From: an uncultured Oscillospiraceae bacterium
GTDB lineage: Bacteria; Bacillota; Clostridia; Oscillospirales; Oscillospiraceae
DNA: 64,000 bases
Assembly (NCBI GenBank): GCA_947629795.1
Contig: CANRFC010000001.1
Coordinates: forward strand, 124,001 to 188,000
Reading direction: 5' to 3'
In this document: positions 30,001 to 43,200 of the stretch, piece by piece
Numbering within the stretch: the first letter of the stretch is position 1
Layout: each line of letters opens with the position of its first letter
Program-made: the position numbers and the translations under genes
The notes under the pieces: model-generated
The model's input: only the letters and a program-made list of their open reading frames with translations
The model's database searches: none
What the model was told of the DNA's origin: nothing

Positions 30001-33000
30001 TAGACCTGGGTGAACACGGCGGTGACGTCCCGGCTGGCGGAGGCCGCGCCGGTATTCTGCCCGGTGACGTAGTCCCGGCCCAACTGGCCGTTGAGGTTCT
30101 CGCCGGAGGCATAGACCTTGCTGGTGTCGTTGCCGTAGAGCCCAGTGACCACCGTTATGTTGTCCCGGCCGGCGGACAGGTCGTGGACATCGGAGATGAT
30201 GGTGTCGGCCTTATCCTTGTTGCCCATGTCGGCAGGGGTATAGTGAACGAAGGTGGGCCGCACCGCGCTGAACTTCTGACCGGTGGCGCTGGCGGCGTGG
30301 TTGGTCAAGGTGCCGTTCATCAGGAGCTTGGCGCTGCTGTCCACCAGCCACAGGGCATCGTCGCTGGCGGCCATATCCACGATCTCCCGGATGTACCGGC
30401 TGGTGGAGCTGTTCTTCTCCTCGCCCCGGGCCATGAAGTACGGGAAGGAGATGTCGCCGGTGCCGGTGTACTCGCCGCCCTGCTGATGGACGTCGTTCCG
30501 GCCCCAGGTCACCACCGAGCCGTCGCCCCGGAGGGCGGCGAAGAAGCCCTCGCCGCCGGTGACCTGCACCACATCCCGCAGGTACTGGTGGCGGGCGGTG
30601 CTGTTCTTGTCCAGGTCGCTCTGGCTCACGCCGGCGGCAGTGGTGCCGGCGATCACCCGCACGGGCTTGGAATAGGATCCGGTGCTGCTGGCGATGTCGG
30701 CGCCCAGCTGCACGTCGTTGTTCCGGCCCCAGGTGTACACAAAGCCGTACTTGTCGCTCACCGCCACGGTCTCGTCGGCGGCGGCCACGGTGCGGATATC
30801 GGTAAGGTAGGGCTGCTTTTCGGTGACGGTGTCGTCCAGCGGCTGGGCACCCCGGACCACCTTCCGGGCATAGGTCCGGTTGGTGGTGGTGTTGTCGCCC
30901 AGCTGGCCGTAGGTGTTGTTGCCCCAGGCCCAGACGAAGCCGTCCCGATCCAGCGCCAGGGCGAAGTTGTCCCCGGCGGCGATGGCAGTGATGTTGCGCA
31001 GCGGGGTGCCGTAGATGTCAGTGGTCACCTGCACCGGCTCGCTGCGGTCGTAGGTGGTGGTGTCGCCCAGCTGGCCGTTGTTGTTGCTGCCCCAGGCCCA
31101 CACGGTGCCGTCGGAGCGCAGGGACACGGTGAAGTCGTTGCCCGCCGCGATCTGGGGAGCGGCCATCTTCACGCTGGCGCCGGAGGTGGACTTGCGCACC
31201 TCCTCGGTATCCTGCACCACGCTCAGGCGGAGCACGCCGTACTGGGGCTGGGCCTCGGCGGTGTACTTCACCAGGATGTTGGCGGTGCCATAGCCGCCCT
31301 TCACGGGCTTGATGGCCCAATAGGCGCTGCCGGTCTCGCCCTCGGCGGGCTCCACCAGCTCCACTGTGGCCACATTGGGGTCAGAGGAGGTCAGCACGAA
31401 CTGATCGGCGGTGGCACCGTGGATGCCCTGCTCCCGCAGGGTCCGGCCGGTGTCGGCCTGGGTCTCGTGGGGCTGGTTGCCGTCCTTGGTGGCGTCGGCG
31501 TCCACCGCGGCGGCGTACATGTCGGTGGTGGACAGCTCGTTCCACAGCAGGAAGCCGGAGGCATACTCCTGAGTGACCTTGCTGGGATCAATGGTCAGGG
31601 TCTGGTTGTCGTGGATGACCACGAAGGGCTCCTCGCCCAGCTCACTCTGGCCGGTGGTGTTGACCTTGCCGTCGTGGGTGGCGGGCTGGACCCACTTCAG
31701 GGCGTACTCCTTGGTGGGATCGCTCTCGTCGGGGGTCAGCTTCCAGGTGCTGCCCGCGGCGTTGACGATGCTCAGGGCATTGTTGAGGAACAGGGCGTGG
31801 TAATCGTCGGCGCCCACCCGGAAGGGATAGTAGCGGTTGGCGGGGTTGCCGTTGGCCGTCACGCCCTCGTTCACCGTATCGGTGTCGGCGTTCTCCTCGG
31901 TGGGCTCCTCGTTGGAGTTGGTCTGATAATTGCCCAGCTGGCCGCTGGTGTTCAGGCCCCAGGCGTAGATGGAGCCGTCGTTGCGCAGGACCATGGTGTG
32001 GTTCCCGCCGGTGGCCGCCATGAGCACGTTGTCCACGTAGTTGGCGTTGGGGTCGGAGTTGTAGTAGTAAAGGTCCACCAGGCCCTTGTTATTTTCGGCG
32101 CTGTCGTCCTGCTTCTTCACGGTGGTGAAAGCGGTGACCACGGCATTGTCCTCGGTCACGCCCTGGCCCAGGGCGCTGTACGCGCCGTTCTCGCCGGTGA
32201 CGTAGAACATGTCGTCATCGGTGATCACCATGGTGCGGTTGTAGCCGGCGCTGACCTGCACGGGCCGCACACCGGTATTCACCAGCTCGGTCGAGGTGGT
32301 GCCGTCTTCGTTGGTCTTGGTCACGGTCTTGGTGGCCCAGGAGGAGCTGACCTTGCCGGGCAGGCTCCGGTCAGTGGTGGTGCCGTCGCCCAGCTGGCCC
32401 TTGGCGCTGCCGCCCCAGGTGTAGACCAGGCCGTCACGGAGCAGAGCCACAGTGTGGGTCGCGCCCACATCCAGGTCCACCGCGCCCCGCAGGTAGCTGT
32501 CATAGGTGTTGTTGGCGTAGATCTTGTTCTCCTCGTCGATGGCGTAGACGCTGGCGCCGGCCAGGACGGGCATGGGCACGTCCTTGTTGTTCCAGTTCTT
32601 GCCCTCATTGGTCTGGCTGGAGCCGATCTGGCCGTTGCCGTTGCTGCCCCAGACCAGGATGGTGCCATCGGCCCGGAGGGCGGCGGAAGTGGCGCTGCCG
32701 GCGGCGATGGCCACCACGGCGTCCAGCTGATACCGCTCGTTGCTGGAGCCCACGGCGCCCCGGACCTTCACAGGCTCGGTGGCGGACACGCTGGTGCCGT
32801 TGCCCAGCTGGCCGTTGCCGTTATTGTTGTTGGTCACGGTGCTCCCGGAGTAGACGTTGGTGCCGAAGGCCCACACCGTGCCCTTCTCGGTCAGGGCCAG
32901 GGTGTGGTGGGTGCCCGAGGCCAGTCTGACCACCCGGCCCTCGAAGGTGGAGGCGGCGATGGTCTTGGTCACGGTGTAACCGGCGTTGTTGTTGCTGGCC

Positions 33001-34205
33001 CAGAGATAGACGGTGCCGCTCTTGTCCACGGCCACGCCTACGTTGTTCTCGGCGCTGATGTCCACGATATTGGTCAGGGGCGCGGTGCCGCTCTTGATGA
33101 CCTGCACGGGATAGTTCCCGCCGTTGCGGCCCCAGGTCCACACGGTGCCGTCAGCCTTCAGGGCCACCGAGAAGGTGTCCCCGCTGACGATCTTGGGCGC
33201 TACCTGGGAGACCCAGCCGGCGGTGCCCTTGAGCTGCTGGTTGACGGTGACGATCAGCCGGCCCTCCATGTGGGTCACGGTATCGTACACGCTGATGGTG
33301 GTGTCGCCGTAGTAGCCCTGGGTGTTGGCGATGATCTTCACCCGGCCGGTGGCGGTGTCCTTCTCCACCGTGGCAATGCGGGTATCGGAGGAGGCGTAGA
33401 CGAACCGGTCGGCGGCCGCGGTGGGCAGGCCGGACCAGGCCTTGACCTCATTGGCGGTCAGGCCGGTAAAGTCGGCGGCGGTGGCGTCCATGGTCACCAC
33501 GTTGTTCAGGGTGCCGGCCACGGTCTCGCTGCCTGCGTCATTGGTGGTGGTAGCGGTCCCCTTCAGGGTGGCCACGGGGGTGCGCTGGGTCCGCTGAGAC
33601 AGGTTCAGGCCGGGGGTGTGGACCTGCAGCAGGGAGTCGATGGTGGCCACGTCGCCCTCGTCCAGGTTCAGGAACAGGACGTTCTCCTGGAAGGTGTTGT
33701 CGGTCTCAACATAGACGATCTTTCCGGTGGTCTCGCCGGAAGCGCCGCCCTCTTCGCCGGCATCGGCGGTGTCGATGGGCTCGTCCGTGTTCTCATCGGT
33801 GTTTTCGCCCGGATCTTCGGGAACAACAGGGGTCTCGGCGGGCTTTTCGGTGGAGATCGTCACTTCCTGGCCGATCATCACCAGGCGGTCCATGGCGGCC
33901 TCGCCGGCCCGGATGGGCTGGTGCATATTGGTGGCGGGGGTCCCGAAATTGGAGCCCAGGCCCCTCTGACCGTCCGTATTGGCTCCAGAAGTGTAGATCT
34001 CGCCGTTTTTCAGCAGGAAGATGCCGGTCTCGGCGCTGAAGTCGGCGGCCACGATGCCCCGCAGATAGCCCGTTTCGCCCAAAATAGTTGTGGAATCAGC
34101 CCGATTCCAGGCAGAAACGGGGCGGGAGAGGAGCAGGAAGTTCGCATCGCCCTCGATGCCGTTCTCGGTGGTGGAGACGCCCAGATCGCCCTTCAGGTTG
34201 GCGCC
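1..34205 (-). CDS. Continuation of the giant RCC1-repeat frame beyond the TAG; 3' end outside window
   Basis: Directly after the TAG the same frame continues (GANLKGDLGVSTTENG...) for 11,401 codons with no stop and runs off the left edge inside an RCC1 blade (...KIAVGSNFALA). Content matches the upstream part: RCC1 blades (e.g. SLRSDGTVWAWGSNNNGQLG near 31100) and Ig-like modules near 33500, 31500, 29600, 27400, 25350, 22900, 19250, 17200 and 9900. Short acidic or Pro-rich linkers lie near 33800, 27550, 17950, 16000 and 10200. There is no signal peptide or convincing ribosome binding site at the front; the first in-frame ATG is at 33926. An independently translated product would therefore be cytosolic and is unlikely. 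I read it as the 3' part of one gene, either disrupted by a recent nonsense change, translated by readthrough, or intact with a sequence error. A C-terminal anchor, if any, lies left of the window. Confidence 0.8.
11970..12050 (-). other. His/Cys cluster in the giant protein
   Basis: The minus frame reads GVHHHICHSAYYGCWHCGCH: five His and four Cys in 20 residues inside an RCC1 blade region. This density suggests metal binding or disulphides. No family is recognised. Confidence 0.5.
21250..21690 (-). other. BspA-like leucine-rich repeat segment in the giant protein
   Basis: Directly after the helical insert, sequences such as KLTTLTIPESIRTIRRGALA and ITLPETLTESSYSSVL match the LRR_5/BspA pattern (LxxLxIPxSVxxIxxxAF). 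RCC1 blades resume near 21150. Confidence 0.5.
21700..22500 (-). other. Helical insert within an RCC1 blade of the giant protein
   Basis: After a blade motif (WAWGDNTNENLGLNG) the frame switches to about 260 residues rich in Ala, Glu, Leu and Met, e.g. LIEMNQGVVDNLSGQVETAR. It predicts long alpha helices or coiled coil, similar to FIVAR-like helical spacers of surface proteins. A shorter helical stretch occurs near 19900-20050 (SLAKDQASLDALNDKV). Confidence 0.55.
24740..24900 (-). other. Cys-rich insert 4 (zinc-ribbon-like)
   Basis: The segment VYYYCAACGELYPESAF is followed by GSTCACGSETIL, giving two C-x2-C or C-x-C groups about 30 residues apart. It sits between RCC1 blades in the part of the frame beyond the TAG. 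Confidence 0.5.
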
Positions 34206-34208
34206 CTA
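34206..34208 (-). other. In-frame amber codon replacing a conserved RCC1 tryptophan
   Basis: The codon is TAG. Flanking residues are ALVEKDLTLV before and GANLKGDLGV after. In other blades of the protein (e.g. ALTMDGTVYAWGANTYGQLG) exactly eight residues separate 'AL' from the Trp, and the Trp precedes 'GAN'. The TAG occupies that Trp position with identical spacing. TGG to TAG is a single G-to-A transition. Frame and repeat content are undisturbed on both sides. Confidence 0.9.
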
Positions 34209-37200
34209 GACAAGGGTCAAGTCCTTCTCTACCAAGGCTTTGGAGCCATCGGCGGCAGAGACGTAGAGGGTGCCGTAGGCGGCGTTGTTGTTGACGCCGT
34301 TGGTGGCCCCGGTGAGGTGGAAATAGTAAATTTCGGCCGTCTCTACCCCGGGATCTTCGGTCTCATTCAGGGTCTCATCCCCGGCGGTCCCGGTCTCATC
34401 GGTACCGGTTTCAGGCGCGGTCTCTCCGGCGGTGACGGCGGGGAGGTCGGCGGGATCCAGAGAGGCGGTCTCGGCGGGCGCCTCGGGCTCGGCCGGGGCG
34501 GTCTTGGTGAAGACGTAATAGCCGTTTTCAAACTTGGCGTCGTAACCCTTCAGCGCGGCGGCCGCCTTGGCCTCCCGGAGGAAGGGATCGGCGTAAGCCT
34601 GGTTGTCCACCCGGTAGAGCTGGCCGTCCTGGGTGAGCATGAGACGCTGGGTGCCCACGGTGACGGCGGCGGCGGTGTCGAAGTAGCCGCCCACGCCGGA
34701 GCCCACCAGACGATGGGCCCGCAGGTCCCAATCGTTGTTGCCCCAATCGTCGATATAGCCATAATAATGGCCGCCCAGACCCTCGCCGATGGTGCTGAAG
34801 TAGACGCTGCCGTTGGCGGAGAGGGCCAGCAGGCCGCCCTCGCCGGCCGCGATGTCCACAATGTGGCTGAGGGAGGTGGTATCCCAGTAGGAGTTGCGGT
34901 GGCCGTAGTTCACCTTGACGGCAGAGCTGTAATTGGTGAATCTGATGCTGTGGGTATAGTCGTCGTTGAAGCTCTGGAGATACCAGAAGTAAACGTCCCC
35001 GGCGCTGTTGAGGGCGTAGAAGTACTGGTTGGAGACCCAAGTGTCCTTGCTGTAATCAATGGCAGTGGGCCGGCTGGAGAGGTTGGTGCCCACGCCCACC
35101 TTGATGACGGTGCCGGGGATATCCACGGCGGTGAAATCAGCATAGTAGGCGCCCACGGAGTCCTGGGTGCCCAGGGTGCTGCTGCCGCGGGTCTCCCACT
35201 GGGGAGCCCGGTAGCCCACCTGGTAGGCCTTGCCGTCGGTCTTGACGATGACGGCGGAATGGGCGGCGGCAGCGATCTGGAGCACGCCGGTGGCCACCAG
35301 CATGGGAGTGTCCACGCTGGTGCTGTTCAGGATGCCCTGGCGGCCGTTGCCCATCTGGCCCCGGTAGTTGTCGCCCCAGGCATAGAGCTCGCCGGAGGAG
35401 GACAGGGCGTAGGTGGTGTTCCAGGTGTGGGGGACCTTGTTGGGATCACTGTCGCTCCAGGGCGCCTCGGGGTTCTGGGGACCCACGGTGACCACCTGGG
35501 GCACGGTGATGATACGATCGTTGGAGTTGTCGGACAGGCCGATGAGGTTCATGCCCTGGTCGGTGGTATCCTCCCCCACAGAGGGCAGGAGGCTGACCAG
35601 GATCAGGCCCTGGACCCCGTTGTAGGCATCCTTGATGACCACGGAGACGGTGCCGAAGGCGCCGGGCTCCCGGTTGGGAGTCAGCCGGACCTTGGCAGGC
35701 TCATTCTCCCCGGTGAGGTCGGTGATGACATTCCCGCTCTCATCCAGGTAGGTAACGGTGAGCAGCTCGCTGTTGGAGCTGGTGACGGTGAGATAGTCCC
35801 TGGCGGCGGCCCGGTCCTCGGCGTCCACACGGAGGTTGAAGCCCCAATCCAGGTGGAGGTAGATCGTGGTCAGGTCGATCTCCAGCTCCTGGAAGGGCAG
35901 CATCTTCACGTGGTGGCCCAAGGGGTTGACGAAGTCGGCGGGGACGGTGTTGCCCTCACTGTCGGTGCTCGCGGCCTTATTGGTGTGGGGATCGTAGGTG
36001 GTGCTGGCCTGATAGGTCTCGGAGAGCTTGCGGGTATATTTGGTATAGGCGTCGCTGACGCCGGAAATTTCGTAGGTATACATGGCGGCATCGTCCACCA
36101 GGAGCTCGTAGAAGTCCTCGGCGCCCACCTGGACGGGAGTGGCCTGGTCGCCGGACTTGAAGGTGCCCAGACGGTAGACCCGGCTGCTTCCCTGGAGGCC
36201 CCAGGCCCAGACCGAGCCCTCGGTCTGGACAGCGTAGGTGGCATTTTCGCCCAGAGCCAGGTCATAGACCCGGTTGAGCTTGCCGCTGCGCTCGGGGAGG
36301 GTGTTGTGGCTGTCGCCCTGGACGGGCTCCTGACCCGCGGTGAACACGGAAACGGCGGGATCCAGCACGCCCTGGGCAGCCTGGTACTGCCCGTTGTCGG
36401 CCCAGACCCAGGCGGTGTTGGTGAGGGAGGCGCTGGAGGTCAGGCCGGCAGAAGTGGCGGTGTTGCGCACCGCGGCGTTGGTGTGGCCGCCGGCATAGAC
36501 CCGGAGGAGGTCGGTGATATTCCCGCCGGTGACGGCGTCGGTGGTCATGACCTGGATCGTGCCGGTGGAGTCGCCGGTGACACCCAGCTGGCTCTGGTCG
36601 TTGGCGCCCCAGGAGAGGACCCGGCGGCCCTGGGTGGTGGTGGCGGGAATGGTAACGGTGGTCTCAGTGATGTTGTCCGCGGTGAGAACATCATCATAAG
36701 TGCAGGGAGTGTCGGCCTCGCCTTCGGCGGTGGCGGGAATGGTGCCGTCGCAGGTCAGGGTGACGGTGGTGGTGACGTCGCCGGTGGTCTCATCGGTCAC
36801 GGTCTCCACCTTGATCTGACTGCCGATATTCTCATCGGTGAAGGTCTTGCCGCAGGTGGGGCAGGTGTAGGTGTGGGTGGTCTGGGTGGTCTCCTCGGTG
36901 CGTGTGGTGGTGCTCTGGAGGGCCAGGGTGTGGGTGGAGCCGGACTCCAGATCCAGGACATGGCTGAGCTGCCCCTGCCCGGAGGACCCGGCAGCGACAG
37001 GATAGGGGTTATACTGCTTGGTGGTGTAGAGGTGGGTGCCCGCAGCGTCGGTGTAGCCGGCGCCCAGGAGGGCGTTGCTGGCGCTGTTGGCGCCGCCGTC
37101 GGGCAGGGCGGTGGCCCAAGTGCCGGCGGGAATGTCGTTCTGGCCCACCACGAAGACCTTGCCGTCCATGCGGAGCATGACAAGGGAGGCGTCCCGGGCG

Positions 37201-40200
37201 GACACCTGGAAGATGTTGGTGAGGATGGTGTTGTGCTGGTAGCCCACCGAGCCGCTGACAGACTCGGTATGGCTGGCGCTGTAGCCGGCGCGGAGCTTTA
37301 CGGGGCTGGTGAAGATGCGGCGGATGGCGTAACCGTTGGCGCTGCCGTCGTGGGCGCCGTAGTTCCAATAGCTGGTGTGCGCCGTCGCATTGTCGTTGTA
37401 GTCGGTGTTGCCCCGGACCTCGGTGAAGTAGTTGCGGCCCCAGACGTAGACCTCGCCGGTGGTGCGGTCCACGGCGGCGGAGAAGTACTTCCCGGCCACC
37501 ACCTGGCCGGCGTTGGTAATGCCGCTGACTTGGACGGCATCGGTGAAGCTGGTGGTATAGCTGAAGTAGGAGCCGTAATCACTGCTACCCTGGCCGCCAT
37601 CGCTGTATTTGTAGTAGTCCCAGGTGCCGTTGCCCAGCTGGCCGTAGTCGTTGCGGCCCAGGGCGTAGACGGTGCCGGCGTTGGTGAGGATGAGGGCGTG
37701 GTCATACCCAGCGGAGACCTGGATGGCGCCGCTGATGTTGGAGACCTTGATGGGGGTCTGGGAGTAGGAGTTCTTCCAGGAGCCGTAGCCGCTGGAGCGG
37801 TTATAGGTGTTCCAGTAGCGGCCCAGGGAGCCCCAGACGTACACGTCGCCGTTGGCCCGGAGGGCGATGGCGAAGTCCTCGCCGGCAGACACCATGGGAG
37901 TGGCGGTGGCGTGGAGGGCCAGGGAGACCTCGGTGACGTTGAAGGCCAGCATCATGGAGAAGCCGGTCTTGGTGTTGGTGATGAGGAGGTTGGCCCAGCC
38001 AATGCCCACGGAGGTGACCCGGATACCGGCGACAGCGCCGGAGGTTTCGTCCGTGTAGAGCTCGGCCTTGATGACGCTGGGGTCGCTGACCTCCAGGACC
38101 AGGCCGTCAATGGAATCCATGTCGAAGGGCAGGCGGTCGGCGCCGTGGCGGAGAGAATAGGTGTAATCGTAGTCCTGGACCAACTGGGCGAAGGGAACGT
38201 CCAGGGTGGTGCCGCTGACGGCGGGGACGGTGGCGGGGTTCTGGAGGGCCTTGGTGTAGGCGTCCACGTCCACGAAAACCTTGAGGGTGTAGTAGCTGGG
38301 CATGCGCTTGCCGTCCACGTACCAGCGGTACATCTTGGTCTCGTCGGGACCGAAGCGGTCGGGGAGGACGGAGTCGGCTTCGATGACCTCGTCGCCCGCG
38401 CCCTGGTCGTACTTGCCCCAGCCGTAGTGGCCCACCACGTAGATCTCGCCGTCCCAGTCCACCAGGACGGAGTGGGTGCCGCCGGCAGCCACGGCAATGG
38501 CGGTGGAGAAGTAGTCGCGGGTCGTGCCGTCGTCGTTATAAGTCACACAGTCGCCGGCCAGGACCCGGACGGGGGTGGCGGAGTAGGTGACGTCGGTGTT
38601 GTTGCCCAGCTGGCGGTTGGAGTTGTAGCCCCAGGCCCAGACCTGGTTGTTGACGCCCTGGGAGAGGGTCTCGGGCTTATCCAGGTCGGGGATGCCGCTC
38701 TCGGCGCTCTCCTGGCGGACGGTGCGGGGGATGGCCATGACCATGGCGTGGTTGGCGCCGGCGTAGATGGCGGTGGCCATCAAATTGTCGGGGATGAGGA
38801 CCTTGGAGGGCAGGGACTTGTTCTCGGTGGAGCCGTTGCCCAGGCGGCCGTTGGCGCCGTTGCCCCAGGTGTAGACCTCGCCGTTACGGGTGAGAGCCAT
38901 GGCGTAGCCGGCGCCGGCGTCGATCTCGATGACGTCACGGAAGTAGGCGGCGTCGGCGTCGTACTCGCCGGGCTTGACTTGGATGGCGTGGAGGGAGCCG
39001 GTGTTGCTGTTGACGCCCAACTGGCCGTAGGAGTTGTCGCCCCAGGCGAAGAGGGTGGAGTCAGAGCGCAGGGCCAGGGCGAAGCCGTCACCGGCGGCCA
39101 CGCGGGTGATGTTCTTCAGGTAGTCCAGGCTCTCCAGGCCCAGGACCTTGTGGGGGGTGGTGTAGACGATGGGGTGGACTTCCTTGCCCTCGGGATAACC
39201 CAGGGTGCCGTCGTCCTTCATCTCCAGCTCCACATCGTCCTCGGTGTAGGGGCAGAAGTCGGTGTTGCTGTGGGCGGTGTAGTAGGCCCACTGGCCCTGG
39301 GCATCCTTGCCCTGCTGGCCCTTGTCGTTGAGGCCCCAGGCCCAGACATAGCCGCCCTCGCCCACGGCCAGGGCGAAGCCCTTGCCCATGGAGATGTTGT
39401 AGATGGTGCCGCCGGGGGTGCCGGGGCCAATGCCCTTCACCTTATGGCCCACCATGGAGTCATAGCTGACCTGATAGATGCTGTAACTGCTGCCGGTCCA
39501 ACCGTAGCTGTTGTAGGTGCCGTCGCCGAACTGGCCGTAGTCGTTGCTGCCCCAGACGTAGACGTTGCCCAGGTTGGACAGAGCCATGAAGGTGCGGTCA
39601 TAGCCGTCGATCTGGACGATGTGCTCACCATCGGCCATGCCGGAGAAGCTCACCTGGGTGGGCATCTCGTAGGTGACGGTATAGGTGCCGTGCTGGCGGA
39701 TATCCTTGGTAGAAGCATCCCAGCTGCCCCGGTTGTTGACGCGCAGGGTGAACTGACCCCACTGCCAGACGGTGCCGTCGGCCTGGAGGGCAATGTTGGC
39801 GTTGTTGGCGGAGATGACGGTGACGGCAGCCTCGGGGATGACGCCCTGGAAGTTGTCGGAGGGCAGGATGATGACCTCGTAATCGCCCCAGTAGGCGTCC
39901 CGCTTATTGCGCAGGGTGATGATGATGCGGCCGTAGCTCTCGCCGGTGGGCACCAGGTAGAGGGTGCCGTTGACGTACTTGAAGTCGGCGATGCTGGGGT
40001 CGGAGGAGGTGTACTCGATGATGGCGTCCAGAGGCAGACGGCGCTCGAACTCGGGGTCAATGAGGTTGAAGCCGCTGCTGAAGGCCTGGCGGAGGTCCTG
40101 CTCATCGATCCAGAGGTACTGGTCGTCGTACATGGTGACCGAACGAGGCATACGCTCCCGGGTGGTGACGGTCTTGGGAGGCCAGGTCCAGGTCTTGGTG

Positions 40201-43200
40201 GCGGCATCGTACACGGGCTCCATGGGGGTGTTCAGGTCGTCGTGCTGGTACATATTGGCCTTGCCGATGATCAGGGAGTAGAAGGTACCCAGGCCGGTCT
40301 GGGTGGGCACGGAGCGATCCTCGGTGGTGAAGTCGGCGCCCTGGTGGCCGGAGTTCTCACCGGTGAACCAGACGGTGCCGTCCTCCTGGACCAACTGGGT
40401 GGTCAGGTTGCCGGCGCTGATGAGCAGATTCTCCCGGATGTACTCGGCCTTGCGCTCGGTGCCGTCGGGCAGGGTCTCGCCGTAGCCCACGATCTCCACC
40501 ATGGAGACGGTGCCGCCCTTGCGCACCAAGGCAGCGGCGGTGGTGTCGGCGGGCTGGACCATGTTGCCCTTGCCGTCGCTCTGGCCCTGGCCCAACTGGC
40601 CCACGGTGTTGCGGCCCCAGGCGTAGAGCTTGGAGTCGTGGACGCCGGTATCCTTGTCGATCTCGCCGCCGTGGAGGATATCGCTGCACAGAGCCAGGGA
40701 GTAGCCGTTGCCGGCAGAGACCTGGCGCACGCCGGTGAGGAAATTGCCCTCGGTATCCACCACCCGCAGGGGGGCCACGGAGTTGGCCAGGCCCTGGGTC
40801 TTGAGGTGCCCGGTGAGCTCGGCACCGCAGCCGGAGCAGGTAATGGTGGAGGAAGTCCCCTCCAGAACGGTGGACGCGTTCGTACAACCCTCAGTGGTAC
40901 AAACGTAGGTATAAACGCTGGCGCCGGGCTTGCCCTGACCCAGCTGGCCGTACTCGTTGGAGCCGGCGGCGTAGACGGTCATGGTGAGCTCGCCCACCGG
41001 GATGACGGACATACCGGGATCCACCTCGTCATCGGGGGCGGGAAGGGCCAGGGTCCCCACGTCCTCATCGGACGGAGTCTGCTCTTCCACATGATCCTCA
41101 GGCCGGTCGCCCAGGTAGGTGACCACCTGGTAGAGGGAGTGGTCCTTGCCCATGGACAGGTCCACCACGTTGCGCAGGGCGCCCACGCCGCCCTGGTCGG
41201 CGGCGCCGGAGACGGGCACGGGGACCATCACATCGCCGCTGGCGGCCACGGCCAGCTGGCCCTTGTCGTTGTAGCCCCAGGTGTAGGCAGTGCCGTTGGA
41301 GAGGACCACGCCGGAGGAGTCGCCGCCGGCACGGATGGCGATGACGTTGGAGAGATAGTAGGTGGAGCTGGCACTGGTGCCCTTGAGGACACGGGTGGGG
41401 GTATAGCGGGCGCTGTCCACTTCCTTCTCGGGGACATTGACGGTGGTCAGGCGGGTGGTGTAGTCATATTCCTTGTCGCCCACGCCCAGCTGGCCCTTGG
41501 AGTTGTCACCGAAGGCCCAGACGTTGCCGGTCTCGTCCAGGAGCAGGGTGTGGTGGTCGCCGGCGGCCACGGCCACGATGGTGGGCAGGGTCATGGGCTC
41601 GTTCTCAAAGTCGTAGGCACCGGCCTCGGTCTTCACGATGTCGTGCTGCTCCCGGCTGGCCAGGTGCTCGGTGAGGTTGGTGGGGAAGTCGATATACTGG
41701 ACACGGGCATAGCGGTTGATCCGGGTGGTGATGGGCTCGTTCTGAGAGTTCAGGTCGGAGACGATGGTCTTGTAGTATTCCTCTTCGCTGGTGTAGATGC
41801 CGGTCTGGCCGTAGGTGTTGTCGCCCCAGGTGTAGACGGTGCCGTTGGCCTTCAGGGCCACGAAGTGGTTCTTGCCGGCAGCGATCTGGACCACGTTCTC
41901 CAGGGTGCCCAGCTGGGTGGGGTTGCGCAGCTCGATCTGCTTGCCCTTGTTCTCACCGGAGGGCACGGTGTAAGCGCCCAGGCCCCAGGTCCAGACGGTG
42001 CCGTCGGCCTTCAGGGCCACGGTGGCGGTCTCGCTGGAGACCACCATGGGCACGGTAAAGCGGGTGGTGGTCTTGGTGGGGTCATCGGGGTCGGTATAGG
42101 TACCCAGGACCTTCACCCGGAAGACAGACAGGACATTGCCCTGGCTGTCCACGGCGGCGATGGAGACCTCACCCATCTTCTGGAAGTCGGAGTAGGTCTT
42201 CTCGGCGTTGCGCACCCGCCAGGTGTCGCCCTTCTTCTCCACGATGACCACGCTCTCGTCACTGGAGATGAAGCGCAGGCCCTGGTAGTCGTCGGCCAGG
42301 GAGACGGGCTGCTTGTCCACTTCGTTGGTGAGGAGGTTGAAGCCGGCGTAGTTCTCCCGGCTGGCCTGGTCCAGGATGGTGACGGCCTCGTCCTCGTTCT
42401 CGGACCAGACCAGGGTGATGGCGTCATAGCCGTTCCTGGTGTACTTGCCGTCAAACTGGAACTCCAGGAACTGGGCGGCCTGGTCGCCGGTGTAGGTGGG
42501 TGCGGAGCGCACGTCATCGGCGGCAGGGCTTTCCAGGTTGCCGCTGCCGCTGGCCGCGATGCCCAGCTGGCTGAAGGTATTGTCGCCAAAGGAGAGGACC
42601 CGGCCGTTGGCAAGGACGATGACCGAGTGGTTGCCGCCGGCTGCGGCGATGATGACCTTTTCTGCCTCACCGGAGGCGGTGACGGCCTCGCCGTCGCTGA
42701 CGGTAACGTGGCCATACTCGTCGGCCTGGCCGTCGGAGAGCTGCTGACGGGCGTTATCGCCCCAGGCCAGGACGGTGCCGTCGGCCTGGCGGGCCACGGT
42801 GTGGGCCGTGCCGGCATCCAGAGAGACGGAATCGCCGGTGCCGGGGACGCGCATGGGCTGGAGGGCAATATCGGCACCCTCCAGGGTCACACCGAGCTGG
42901 CCCTTGGAATTGTCGCCCCAGGAGAAGACGCTGCGCTGGGCGGTGTGGGTGACAGTGGTAGTGGGCTCGGTCTCGCCCTCGGCGGGCTCGGTGGTGGTGG
43001 TCGTGGTCTTGAACTCGGTGGCGATGGCGGAGACGTGGTGGTCCCCGGCGGCGATGGCGGCCACGCCGGAGAGGATGTTGAACTGGGCGCTGGCGTCCAC
43101 CTCGTACTCGCCGCTCATGACCTGGATGGGCGTGGAGCTGTAGTTGACGTCCACGATCTGGCCGTCCACCTCAGCGTCGGGGATCATACGGCCCAGGCCA

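Noticed and set aside
670..33141. Many shorter frames on both strands inside 1-58307, often Pro/Ser/Thr- or Arg-rich
   Set aside because: They are out-of-frame shadows of a GC-rich repeat gene. Their composition (PTATPWSW-like, GQQHQRP-like) is typical of shifted reading of RCC1 coding DNA.
33924..34205. An independent gene starting after the TAG, e.g. at ATG 33926
   Set aside because: No ribosome binding site or promoter is seen, no signal peptide, and the residues between the TAG and this ATG continue an RCC1 blade.
34206..34208. TAG as programmed pyrrolysine or a reassigned codon
   Set aside because: The site is a Trp position reached by one transition, and tnpB in this window ends in TAG. 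No pyl genes are visible here, so nothing supports recoding.
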